Of a DNA stretch of 64,000 nucleotides, positions 1 through 11,081 are shown piece by piece. The notes beneath the pieces were generated by a model. The model saw only the letters and a program-made list of their open reading frames with translations, did no database searches and was not told the DNA's origin. A program made the translations under genes and the position numbers. The stretch's first letter is position 1. Every line of letters begins with the position of its first letter. The DNA is from Hordeum vulgare subsp. vulgare (taxonomy: Eukaryota > Streptophyta > Magnoliopsida > Poales > Poaceae), in contig NC_058524.1 in assembly GCF_904849725.1 (NCBI RefSeq), positions 353,025,823 through 353,089,822 of the forward strand, given 5' to 3'.

Positions 1-357
1 CTGGTCCATATGGCCACTTTACCGTGTGATACGGCCCCCGGCATACGACAAGGGAGGGCCGTGGCAGACGGCAAAGGGAGGGCCCTGGCAGACGACAAAT
101 ACTCCGTTAGCCACCTAACAGAGTAGGTGCGTGTCGGCTGCTGTCTAAATACTCTGTCGTCTGCTTGCCATGGCAAACGCATGGCAAAGCCCTTTGCCGT
201 CCGCTGCCTGCCGGCAGACGGCAAAGAAGGCCCTTACTGATGCAAGCAGATGTTGACATATGGCCGTCCACCGGCGGATGGCAAAGGGCTTCGCCGTCCA
301 TGGAGTGGCCCTTTGCCGTCCGCTATGGCAGACGGCAAAGAAGCTGATTCCTATAGT
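1..357. mobile_element. CACTA transposon terminal fragment
   Basis: Repeated forward and reverse copies of the TTTGCCGTCTGC motif (as GCAGACGGCAAAG and TTTGCCGTCCGC) are the subterminal repeats typical of grass CACTA elements. The block ends at 357 in GCTGATTCCTATAGT, which is the reverse complement of a CACTA-type terminus (ACTATAGGAATCAGC). The last expected base, G, reads T. The same terminus type opens the element at 54700, so the two are probably the same family. The rest of this element lies left of the window. Its small ORFs are by-products of the repeats. Confidence 0.85.
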
Positions 358-2587
358 TTTCTGGTGGTGAATAAATGAGTGTGGCAAAGGGTTTAAGTCT
401 TCTAGTGTGGAATTGAATTAAACAAGTGAACTCTCGTGCAGCTGGCACAATAAATGACTTCATCTTGGAACTGTGACCGATATTCATTCCTATGGAATGG
501 ATCTTCGTGCGTTTGACACAATATCTACAATCTGGAGCTGAATCAAGCAGACTAATCTATGCTTGGCACTATAAGTTTTTTAGCCTGGAACTGGGTCAAG
601 GAGGCGAATCTTCGTGCACTTAGCACAATGGATGAATTTGGCCTCAAAATTGTCGAATGTAGAAAAAAGTTGGACACTCTAGGGAGTAATTATTCTAGTA
701 GTACTTCTTACATTAACCAATAGCTTTTGCTCCTACCAACCAGGTGATCGGGTTAGGACCGGGTTCGAGATGAAGGTTGAGCATTAGGTATTGAGCATAT
801 TTTGTGAAAAAGTAGAAAACTGAGTGAGGAACATGCCGACTAGCGGTGTGCATGTAGGTTTAGCCCCCGGTATGTACAACGGTTTTAATAAAAACATGAT
901 TTTCCTAAGCACCGCGGGGGCACTCGGTGCGTGTCGGCAAGCTTTAGTCAACTATGGTTTGAAGAAAACTTGAACAAATTTTGGACTAGGTGCTTCCTAA
1001 CTAATCGGGGTATGTTGAATGCGAGGAAAATCTTGGTGGCTTCTCTCCCGAAGGAGATAAACGAATGGTCCAATTTAGACATGCCATGAAAACTCGAGTG
1101 GCGAGGCTAGTGCGTGCTGTAACTCTTCTGAGAGAATCCACTCATCATCTCGGGGGAACACTAACACACGGCATCTCCGAGTACAAGTTTGTGAAACTAA
1201 CGCCTTGGAGCCTAGAAGAAGGGCCAAGTGTATATGTAGATGAGGGCCCAGTTCACCCTTTTGTTGTCCTAAAGAGGACTCCAAGTAATGATTTAGGCAT
1301 TCATCCGAGTGGACGTGCTTGCCGGCTGATCGAGGTATATTGACTACGAGAAAAACCTAGTTGCACTCGGATGTCTCCCGGAGGAGATAAACTAGAGGTT
1401 TTATGTGAACATGCCATGGAAACTAGAGTGGTGAGGCTAGTGTGTTGAATGACTCTCTGGAGAGAAGCCACTCATCATCCCAGGGGAACACCAGCGCATG
1501 CCATCTTCAAGTCAAGTTTGTGAAACTAACTCCTTGGAGCCTAGAAGGAGGGCCAAGTGTATCCATAAAGGAGCGCCGGTTTCACCCTTTTACAATTTTG
1601 AAGATGAATCCATGTAATCATTTGGGCGATCATCTGAGTGGATGATGTTACCCTTATAGATCTTCGACCGGGTGAGCAAGTATGTTCAGAAAAATATTCC
1701 TGATGTGATCGAAAAATTGATCAAATGGATGTAACCCCTAAGGGTGGCATAAAATTCAGTTATACCATAGCCTTCGAGTGATGCTCGAATGAGGTAAGCT
1801 CGGTACAGAGCACGATATGAGATTTTATCATATGAGTGACCTAACTGTTTCCATGTTGGGAATGTAGTCAGAGTCGTTGAAGCCATGATATGGCAAAAAA
1901 TGGTCCTCCAAGGAGTCAATCAGATGCTTTCGAAGGTGATGTAGCAACGAGGTCGGTGTAGAGCGGTTGCGGTGTAAAAAGATCGGTGCATCGACTGAGT
2001 CTGAGTAGCGACAAAGATGGTGCACAAAGAGTTTGAGTGATAATGTAACATGTCGAAGTGGCTAATCCGACTGCACTCATTGAAGTGAAGGATCCGATTG
2101 GTGATGAAATACTAGAACTCTCAGGAGAGTGAAATTACGAAAGAGCTGCAACCCCCGAGTGCGACGTAGCCCCCGAGCGCATTATGGGATTTAACGACGG
2201 ACCTGTCGGAATACGAGAAATATAGTTTTGAATGGATAATTTGCAATTCATCAAGTTGGACTCGGGAAATGATTTGTGTAAATACACCCATTGAGTGTGC
2301 CACGGGCTAGCTGGTTCAAAATAATAAGAGTCTAAAAGAGCGAAGTATCTAATCGAACTTGTCGAAGTGAAGGATCCAATAGAACTCGTTGGAGTACTGG
2401 ACTCAAATGAAGTTGAAGTGCAGTGTTCTCACATGAAAATAAACAACTGAGCACAAAGGTAAACTCGATGGCATGGCCTCCAAGAAAATGCCAGGTGTGA
2501 CATACGTGACGCTCCGGAACGTGAAAATAACTATTTAATAGAATGAAGTGCGTGAATAATAACTTAGGTGTGACGGCGCATGGGCAT
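358..2587. other. Unclassified retroelement-like non-coding DNA
   Basis: No reading frame here resembles a known protein. The region contains phrases such as TAGCCCCCGG (near 860) and GTAGCCCCCGAG (near 2166), which also occur near the Tat-type LTR at 9340. It also holds a two-copy tandem repeat (next entry). I infer an untranslated region or LTR of a Gypsy element, but neither LTR boundary is visible, so I do not name a family. Confidence 0.45.
1009..1645. repeat. Imperfect tandem duplication, two copies of about 310-330 bp
   Basis: Copy 1 (about 1009-1336) and copy 2 (about 1337-1645) share the same order of phrases: GGAGATAAAC, ACATGCCATG, GTGGCGAGGCTAGTG (GTGGTGAGGCTAGTG in copy 2), CCACTCATCATC, AAGTTTGTGAAACTAAC and CCTTGGAGCCTAGAAG. 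Small ORFs fall in both copies but do not read as one conserved protein, so I treat it as a non-coding duplication. Confidence 0.8.
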
Positions 2588-4070
2588 TGATAATCCCCAA
2601 GTGAAAGGAATTGTCATAGAACTTTCCAATGATCTAAGTGATAGGTGTGGAGAGTAAAACCCACAAGGATATAAAGGTAAGATCAATATTCTCTCAATTC
2701 CTATCTTCCACCGATACGACTCTACATACATCGAACATTTGCTTCTATCTAGTATCGAGAAATAAAATACGTTGTTGGTATAAATAGGATAGCTTTGCAT
2801 GATATATTACAATATATTACAAATAACGAGTGTGGAATAATGATGGTATGGTGTGCAGAATCATTTTGGGCAATTGCTATCAAGATTGGTAATCATTCTT
2901 GCAATTTCATATGAGGGAGAGGCATGAGCTAATATACTTTCAGCACTTGGATCATATGAACTTGCGATTGGATCTCTAGCAAGCATCCAGAACTACTACA
3001 AATCATTAAGTTAAACCAAACCATAACATTAAACATCAAGCCCCCTTTAGTCCCATATGCAACAATCCCCTTACTTGGTTGTAAGATTCTCTCACTCTAG
3101 CCCCCCACTATAAGCGAATCATGAACTTATTGCAACACCCATGAACAAGAATCCCTCACGTGTGCGCAGAACGGAGGGCACCATAGGACACCACCAAAAT
3201 AAAACATACACTCAAACCAATGAAGATCATTAATCAAACCCAAAGGACAACATAAATCTACTCAAACATCATAGGATGGCAACACATCATAGATTAATAA
3301 CATGCGACATGAAAGACCATGTCCAAGTAGGGGATTACAGCGGGGTTCGGTAGAGTGGTCCGATAAAAATAGACGAGGAAGGTGATGAAGATGGTGATTT
3401 TCATGAAGACGCTGACCACGGCGACCGCTCCCCCGACGGCACATCGGCGCCACCGGGAGAGAGGTGGAGAGGGTCACCCCCTTGGGGTCCCGACTCCATG
3501 GCCTCTCCTTAGATTGGGAGAGGTTATCACCTATGGTCCTTGGCCTACATGGCCCCCGAAGGGGCGAGAGCCCCTCCGATATTGGATGTCTCTCTATTTC
3601 TCTCCTGTTTTTGCTCCTGTTTTCTGGCCCTTGACTGTTTCTCAAAAATCTGGAGATCCATAACTTCGATTGGCCTAAAATTTTGAGGGGATTTTTATTC
3701 GGAAAATATATTTATTGCAGCATAAGATTGACCTAACTAACTTAAGGGGGTCCACGAGCTAATAGGGCGCGACCAACCCCCTGACCGCGCCCTGTTAGCT
3801 TGTGGGTCCCTCGAGCACCGGGCTGCGTTGATTCTTATTTGCAAATTCATATATATTCCAACAAAATATCTGTAAATTATTATCTCGCTTGAAATTCGTT
3901 TGATATGTATTTTCTGCAAAACAAAAACACAAATAAATAGGAATTGACATTGGGCACTTGATAAGTAAGTTAGTCCCAAAAGATAATATGAATGTTGCCA
4001 AAAGTATATGGAAGTTGTAGAATATTGACATGAATACTTCTTAAATTATTGATACATTGGAGACGTATGA
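2588..4070 (-). repeat. Athila-type 3' LTR (left copy, full length)
   Basis: On the plus strand it begins TGATAATCCCC and ends near 4070 at GGAGACGTATGA. The expected final CA reads GA, so in element sense it starts near TCATACGTCTCC. Length is about 1.48 kb. The first 860 bp align clearly with 7647-8464; the remainder has no second copy in this window. It holds a GC-rich stretch (3370-3560) with only chance ORFs. Confidence 0.75.
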
Positions 4071-4086
4071 GCATCCCCAAGCTTAA
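4071..4086 (-). promoter_or_regulatory. Polypurine tract of the Athila-type element
   Basis: On the minus strand AAGCTTGGGGATGC sits directly against the LTR start. In this lineage it is the primer for plus-strand DNA synthesis. Similar GCATCCCCAAGCTTA text occurs again at 6547, suggesting internal duplication. Confidence 0.7.
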
Positions 4087-7000
4087 TTCCTATTCGTCCT
4101 CGAGTAGGTAAATGACAAAAAAAATAGTTTATGAAGTGTGAATGCTAGCATAGTATATAAGTTTGATCAATGCTACTTCTAACACTTTTCAAAGCATCAT
4201 CAAACAACAACTCTTTTTTTCTTAGAAGTTCTCATGATCAATTAACAAGCTATTCACATGTTAAAGTACATACCATAAACTTTCTTGAAAACTAGCAAAC
4301 TATGTTTTCACTCATCAAATAATTACAATTCATCTTATTTTTAGGAAGGGCCTATGTAAGAGATTTGATATAGAAAATTCCACATACTCAACTTTCATTT
4401 AGTCTTCCATGTTTGCTCACACTCAAGCATATTTTTGGAACAAGCAGTTTCAATCAAACACATAGGAAGATAAGGGATTGATGTTCTGCCTCCCAACTTA
4501 TTTATCTCATGGATAATGTCAACATTAATGAATCATAATCACCTATATCCAACTGGATATATGTGCTTGGGTCTTTCCCCACCACATGATGCTTGCCAAC
4601 TAAAGAATTAAGAGATTGGAATAGGGATGAATATTATCGACTCTTGCATGAAAGTAAATATAGAAAAGTAAAATATAGGCCCTTTGTAGAGGGAAGCAGA
4701 GGTTGTCATGCACATTATTTGGATGTGAAAACTCTTAATATAAAGGAACGTCACTTTATATTTCCCCTTACGATATTAAACTTTATTATGCAAACCATCA
4801 CTTTTATTTGTTTTCCATCACAAGATCGTACAAAGCTTATTTTCCCTTAAAATAAAAGATCATACATGTTTATTAGAAATTTTTATTGCTTTGTGCACCG
4901 ATGATAAGTTACTTGAAGGATCCTATTCAATCCATAGGTAGGTATGGTTGACTCTTATGGCAAGAAACTGAGTTTCAGGTTATGGATGCACAAGTAGTAT
5001 CTCTGGTTAGTGCATATTTTTGGGCTATAAAAGGATCTAAAGCAAACATAACCATTACGTTATCTTCCTTGTCCAACGTTATCTTCCTTGTCACATAACC
5101 ACATGTTAAAGGATCTAAAGCAAACATAACCATTACGTTATCTTCTTTGTCACATAACCACATGTTAAAGGATCCATGAAAATATAACTACTATGTGAAC
5201 ATAAGCAAACATAACCATTACGTTATCTTCCTTGTCCAACATCAACTACTTGACCGTGTTTGAAAATAATTAATGGGGCTCACAATCATAAGGATGTACA
5301 AAATTCTATATTTAGATGTGAAATATCTCTTCCTTCAATATTCTTAAATTAATTGCTCAAGTGACTAATGCTATGTTTGATAACCTCCAATAAATTTTAT
5401 TGGTTATACTCTTAGTATGTGAAGTCACTACTCCCCATGGGACAAGCCTATGAAGCATATATAATTTCACATTTTATGGCATTCAATTCATTCAACATTC
5501 TCTCTTAGGACATAGGTGAAGAATAGAAGTGATCATAAAACTACTATCAAAAAGATATAACTGAAGTTCATAGAGCATTCTTGAGTGAATATAGAGATAC
5601 CAATATCCAAGCTCAGAATATATAAGTGAAGCACACGAAGCATTCTATAAAGCCATACTCAAAATATTAAAGTGAGGCACATGAATAATTCTATAAATTA
5701 ACCAAGGATTATCTCATAGGAGCATGGCGCACAAAATAAAAGGGAATAATAAACACAAAATATGTTCCAAGAATAGGACTTGTGAACGAATGAAAACTTA
5801 GGATCAACATTAGCTAACCGATAAATGTTGATGAAGAGAGGTGGGATGCGTAGAATACCCAATCTTAGATGCGTGATACTTCTTGTAATATTTACTTGTG
5901 GTGACATGGGAATCCCCAAGATTGAGATTTTGTATCCCATTCAATCCTCTCATATCCAAGTTTCACCTAAGTTTCAAAAACTTCATCGACACAAAATTTG
6001 TGAAGAACTCGTGAGATAGGTTAGTACACATAAGAATAAATCAACACTTCATGTACTGGCGAGAAATTTTGCATAATAAATTTCAAACATTAGGTACTGT
6101 ATACTATCATTTCCACAATTTATCTCTACCAATATAAGCTATGAAAACACAAGGATAGGTAGATAACAAAACTGTGACAACAATCTGTCTAAACAGGATA
6201 GTCTGTAGCAATAAATTCAAAAAAGTTATGAAAATTTAGGAAATGATAAATAATTTGTATGAAAACGCTGTGTAAAAATGTCAGAAACTTTCCGTATTCC
6301 AGTAAAATATGATAATTCAAACACTACGTGAAAAGTTTCTATTTTTACACAACACTCCTCACACATGCAATTGAAGCATTCTAAAGGTAATTCTTGGAAC
6401 CTTTTATTGATAAACATGATTATGAACAACTTATAACAGAGAATAAAAATTAAAATGACGCTCCAAGCAAAACACGTATTATGTGATGAATAAACATATA
6501 TCTACAAGTTAGGTATACCGATAGTATTGAAGACGAAAGAGAGGGCATCCCCAAGCTTAGACGCTTGAGTCTTCCTCGTATATTACATTTGGTGTGCCTT
6601 ATAATACCCATGATAATGGTCTTGAAACTCCTTATTCTACTTATATTGACATCTCACCCAAGACTTGAAAACTTCAATTGCACAAAACTAAAGAAAAACC
6701 TCGTGAGATCCGCTAGTATAATAGGCCAATCATAAATTTTAGGTATTATTATAAATTGATTCATGCTTAACTATTGCATAAGGTACTGTATTCTAACTTA
6801 TCGATGGATCATACCGCCCGATATAATCCATTGCATCATCAAAACAAGCGAACTATGCAAGCAAAAAATAGGATCTGTCCAAAACAGAATAGTGTGTAAT
6901 GATCAGCACAAACACCATACTTATGTAACTCCAAAAATTATAAAAACCTGGGGAATTTTTATATCAGTAATGTGTAAATAATTCATATCAAAAATATGTT

Positions 7001-7618
7001 ACATTAAAATCAGAGAAATTCTTCACTAGACGCAAAAGTTTCTGTTTTATGCACAGGGTCAAATCTACTATCATCCAAATCATCCCAAAGGCTTTACTTG
7101 GAAAATTATTGAAATAGAAGACACAAAACATGATTACTACAGTTGCTTAATCATGTGAAGACACAAAAACAGAGATGATAAGTGTTGGGTTGTCTCCCAA
7201 CAAGTGCTTTTCTTTAAAGCCTTTTTAGCTAGGCATGCTAAAATCAATGATGCTCACATAAGAATAATAGATGAAACATGCAAAAGAGCATCATGAATAT
7301 TCTGACAAGCACATTATTTTTATGGTATAGTGGTAAATATAAGGGAATAATTATTTTTATGAGAAACTTCCATGAAAAATTCTACATTATTTCCAGGATC
7401 TTGAACACAAGGGTTCAAGGTCGACCCTCATTTCTCCAATACATAACTTTCCAATTGCTTCTCTTATAAGAGGCAAATAATTTTTTAGTGCTTTTAATTT
7501 TTCCATTTTTTGTTTGTTTCACTTACAACTAAAGAAAGAAAACATAAAAAAATAAAAAAATCTACTTAGTGATAAAACCAAACAAGCATACAAGAAAATA
7601 TTAACCCCACACTATTGC
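4087..7618 (-). other. Internal region of the Athila-type element without gag-pol
   Basis: This AT-rich region has only short ORFs and none resembles a retroelement protein. Blocks starting near 5910 and 6547 share phrases with the PPT end (ATCCCCAAG, then TTCACCTAAG or CTCACCCAAG, then AAAACTTCA), so the region looks like repeated 3' untranslated sequence rather than degraded coding sequence. Near 7190 it contains TTGTCTCCCAACAAGTGCTTTT. Confidence 0.55.
5031..5240. repeat. Short tandem repeat cluster
   Basis: The phrase CATAACCATTACGTTATCTT occurs three times (near 5046, 5126 and 5212), together with repeated ACATAACCACATGTTAAAGG. The copies have unequal lengths, as expected from replication slippage. 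Confidence 0.8.
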
Positions 7619-7636
7619 TCCCCGGCAACGGCGCCA
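7619..7636 (-). promoter_or_regulatory. Primer-binding site of the Athila-type element
   Basis: The minus strand reads TGGCGCCGTTGCCGGGGA, ten bases inside the LTR that starts at 7647. This is the characteristic tRNA-primer site of Athila-type elements and fixes the orientation as minus. Confidence 0.8.
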
Positions 7637-7646
7637 GAAAAGGGCT

Positions 7647-8464
7647 TGATAATCCCAAGGTGCAGGGAATCATCGTAGCACTTTCCAAAGATGGAATTGA
7701 TAAGTATGGAGTGTTGAAACCACAAGGATCTAAAGGTAAGATCAATATTCTCTCAAGTCCTATTTGCCACCGATACGACTCTACATACACCGACCATTTG
7801 CTTCTATCTAGTAAAGAGAAATAAAACTGCATTGTGGGTATAAAGATGATAGATTTGCATGATATTTGAGAATAAAAATATGAAAGTAGTCACTGACTAA
7901 ATAAAGTTAGAACATATTACAATATATTACAAAAAGCGAGTGTGGAATAATGATGGTATGGTGTGCGGAATAATCCTCGGCAATTGATAACAGGATCGGT
8001 AATCATTCTTGCAATTTAATATGAGGAAGAGGCATGAGATAACATACTTTCTAAACTTGGATCAGATGAACTTATGATTGGACCTCTATCAAGAATCCAC
8101 AACTACTAGAAATCATTAAGGTAAACACAACCATAGCATTGAATATCAAATTTCCTTTACTCCCACATGCAACAATCCCCTTGCTCGGTTGTAAGCTTGT
8201 GTCACTCTAGCCCCCCATTGTAAGTGAATCATGAACGTACTGAAACACCCTACAAAGAGAATACCTCATGTGTGCACTACATGGATGACACCATAGTACA
8301 ACACCAAAATAAAACATACACGCAAACCAATCAAGATCATCAATCCACCCAAAGGACAACATAAATCTGCCGAGACATCATAGGATGGCAATACATCATT
8401 GATTATTAATATGCAACATGAAACACCATGTTAAAGTAGGGGTTTACAGCGGGGTGTGGTGGAG
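7647..8464 (-). repeat. Athila-type 5' LTR, truncated copy
   Basis: It begins TGATAATCCCAAGG and follows the left LTR closely (shared AGGATCTAAAGGTAAGATC-like text, CACCGATACGACTCTACATA, CATCATAGGATGGCAA) until about 8464. There the sequence switches abruptly to unrelated GC-rich DNA. The missing roughly 650 bp should lie beyond the far end of the inserted Tat element, outside this window. Confidence 0.75.
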
Positions 8465-9335
8465 TGGACCACTATCGGGGCAGGTTGCACTCCATCACCT
8501 ATGGGACCATTTCTCCTTCGTGGTTCGGCGGGGAGATCGCGTCGCACAAAGAGCAGAAACTACGAGGCAACACGAAGATGGGAATCATGGCGTTTACCCC
8601 AGTTCGGGCCGCTAAGAAGCATACAACCCTACCCCTACTTCGGCGGATTGATTTGGGGAAGACGGGGCTCGCATAGTGTTCTGCCCCGACAAGGGTTGCC
8701 GTGGAGAGCTACTACGTGCGTACAATGTTTTAGGGTCCGAATTGTGTGCTAGGTTACCTTGGGCCTCCTTTTATAGCTCAAGGGGCGTCCACGGTGGCAA
8801 ACAGAAATGATTAGATAGCTAAAAGTGCTATCATACCTAACTCTGGCACTCAAGACAAAATGCCATAAATGGTGCCTTAGGTGGCGCGCGGGGGTGCGTC
8901 CCCGACAGGCTCTTGCCACCGCTTAGCTGGATGTTGGTTGGTGTCTTGACATACCTCTGGACGGGTGTAAACTTCTCGTAATTTGTCTTTCGGCGCGTCG
9001 CCATGTGTCTAGCGAGAGCCATCTAACCACTTGAGGGCTCAACACCGCATTGACAAGTGACTACCATTGTGATGAAGTGGAGCGATGGCCGATCGGCTCA
9101 CGCCTACCGGGGGATAGGTTGTCGGGTCTTCTAGAAGAGGAGTGCGCCTTGTCCCCCGGAAAGTGCCGGGGACGCGATTGGTACGTTATAGGCCCTTCCT
9201 GTGCTGTTGTGTTAGTTTTGTCGGCGTCCGTTTCCGGATATTTGCTTGGGTTGGCGGTTGCCTTCGACGGGTTATGCCCTTAACGCATGTGTATAAGTCA
9301 GGGGCACTGGGTACCCCGTTACTAGTGCACCAATA
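8465..9335 (-). repeat. Tat-type 3' LTR (about 0.87 kb)
   Basis: Its boundaries are inferred. On the right, the minus strand reads a polypurine tract ending GGGGGCTTC followed by TATTGGTGCACTAG, where I take TA as a mutated TG start. On the left, sequence shared with the Athila LTR stops near 8464 and TGGACCACTATCG begins. No second LTR copy is present in the window for comparison. ORFs on both strands here are chance ORFs of a GC-rich LTR. Confidence 0.5.
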
Positions 9336-9349
9336 GAAGCCCCCGAGCC
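9336..9349 (-). promoter_or_regulatory. Polypurine tract of the Tat element
   Basis: The minus strand reads GGCTCGGGGGCTTC immediately before the inferred LTR start. G-rich tracts of this form precede the 3' LTR in Tat-type elements. Confidence 0.55.
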
Positions 9350-9380
9350 TAGCCCATACGTGCTTGCCCCGCGCTGTTGA

Positions 9381-11081
9381 TGTTGGAAATATGCCCTAGA
9401 GGCAATAATAAATTGATTATTACTACATTTCCTTGTTCATAATAATCGTTTATTATCCATGCTAGAATTGTATTGATTGGAAACTCAAACACATGTGTGG
9501 ATACATAGACAAAACACTGTCCCTAGTAAGCCTCTAGTTGACTAGCTCGTTGATCAAAGATGGTTAAGGTTTCCTAGCCATAGACAAGTGTTGTCACTTG
9601 ATAACAGGATCACATCATTAAGAGAATGATGTGATGGACAAGACCCAAACTATGAACGTAGCATATGATCGTGTCTGTTTATTGCTACTGTTTTCTGCAT
9701 GTCAATGTACTTGTTCCTATGACCATGAGATCATGCAACTCCCGAACACCAGAGGAATACCTTGTGTGTTATCAAACGTCACAACATAACTGGGTGACTA
9801 TAAAGCTGCTCTACAAGTATCTCCAAAGGTGTCTGTTGGGTTGGCATGGGTCAAGACTGGGATTTGTCACTCCGTGTGACGGAGAGGTATCTCGGGGCCC
9901 ACTCGGTAATACAACATCACAAGAAGCCTTGCAAGCAATGTGATTAAGGAGTTAGTTACGAGATCTTGTATTACGGAACGAGTAAAGAGGCTTGCTGGTA
10001 ACGAGATAGAATTAGGTATGGAGATACCGACGATCGAATCTCGGGCATGTAACATACCGAATGACAAAGGGAACAACATACGGGATTAACTGAATCCTTA
10101 ACATAGAGGTTCAACCGATAGATATCTTCGTAGAATATGTAGGAGCCAATATGGACATCCAGGCCCCGCTATTGGTTATTGACCGGAGAGTGTCTCAGGT
10201 CATGTGTGCATAGTTCTCGAACCCGCAGGGTCTGCACACTTAAGGTTCGATAACGTTTCGATATAGTTGAGTTATATGTGTTGGTGACCAAAGGTTTTTT
10301 GGAGTCTCGGATGAGATTCATGATGTCACGAGGAGCTCCGGAATGGTCCGGAGGTAAAGATTGATATATAGGAAGTCCCGTTTTGGTCACCAGAAAAGTT
10401 TCGGGCTCATCGGTAGTGTACCGGGAGTGCCGGGAGGGTGCCGGCGGACCACCGGGAGGGGTGTGACAACCCAAGAGGCTCATGGGCTATGACAGGAGGT
10501 GGATCAGCCCTTTGTGGGCTTGCCTAACTATCTCTCAAGGGCCCATGCGAATAGGATAAAGGAAAAATGCAGAAAGGCCAAATTAGAAAGGGGTCCTAAT
10601 AGGATTCCACCGTCCTTGTGGGAGGTGGATTCCTCCCTTGTGATTCGGCTGAACCTCCTTGGATTGGAGGCCAAGGCTGCCTCCTCTCCTCTCCTCCTCC
10701 TATATATACTAGAGGTTTTAGAGGTGAGGGCTAACCCTAATTGCCACATGCTCCCTCTACTTTATCTAGATCGGTTTCTCCTCTAGTCTAGTTCGGCGAT
10801 GCTTAGGCGAAGCCCTGCTGAATTAGTTCGACACCACCACCGCCACACCGCCGTGCTGGAGAACTCATCTACCTCTCTGCTCCTCTTGCTGGATCAAGAA
10901 GGCGGGGATCGTCACTGAGTTGTACGTGTGCTGAACGCGGAGGTGCCGTCCGTTCGACACTAGATCGGGATGGATCGTGTTGGGATCGCGGGACGGATCG
11001 TGATGAGATCATGGGACGGGCTGCGATTTGGATCACCAAGATGTTCCACTACATCAACCGCGTTATATTCGCTTCCTCTTA
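9381..11081 (+). repeat. Copia 1 5' LTR, first part
   Basis: It starts TGTTGGAAATATGCCC and aligns throughout with 30354-32040. It is interrupted at 11081 by the chromovirus; the last 114 bp resume at 25180. The short ORFs inside are not genes. Confidence 0.92.
10701..10708 (+). promoter_or_regulatory. LTR TATA box, Copia 1 5' LTR
   Basis: TATATATA follows a CTCCTCCTCC tract and lies where the LTR promoter is expected. The same motif occurs at 31679 and 52540, and in reverse near 36042, in the other Copia LTRs. Confidence 0.6.

Larger units (their letters stand above)
2588..8464 (-). mobile_element. Athila-lineage Gypsy element, non-coding, minus orientation
   Basis: Two copies of one LTR face the same way (2588-4070, and 7647 to about 8464). 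Just inside the right copy is a primer-binding site reading TGGCGCCGTTGCCGGGG on the minus strand, and just inside the left copy is a polypurine tract AAGCTTGGGGATGC. This combination is typical of Athila-type elements of Triticeae such as the Sabrina group; the family name is inference. The internal 3.6 kb has no recognisable gag, protease, reverse transcriptase or integrase, so the copy is non-autonomous or heavily deleted. The right LTR is cut off by the Tat insertion, which makes this the oldest recognised layer of the nest. Confidence 0.75.

Noticed and set aside
3382..3663. Plus- and minus-strand ORFs of 93-127 codons in the Athila LTR
   Set aside because: GC-rich LTR segment with overlapping frames on both strands and no recognisable domain.
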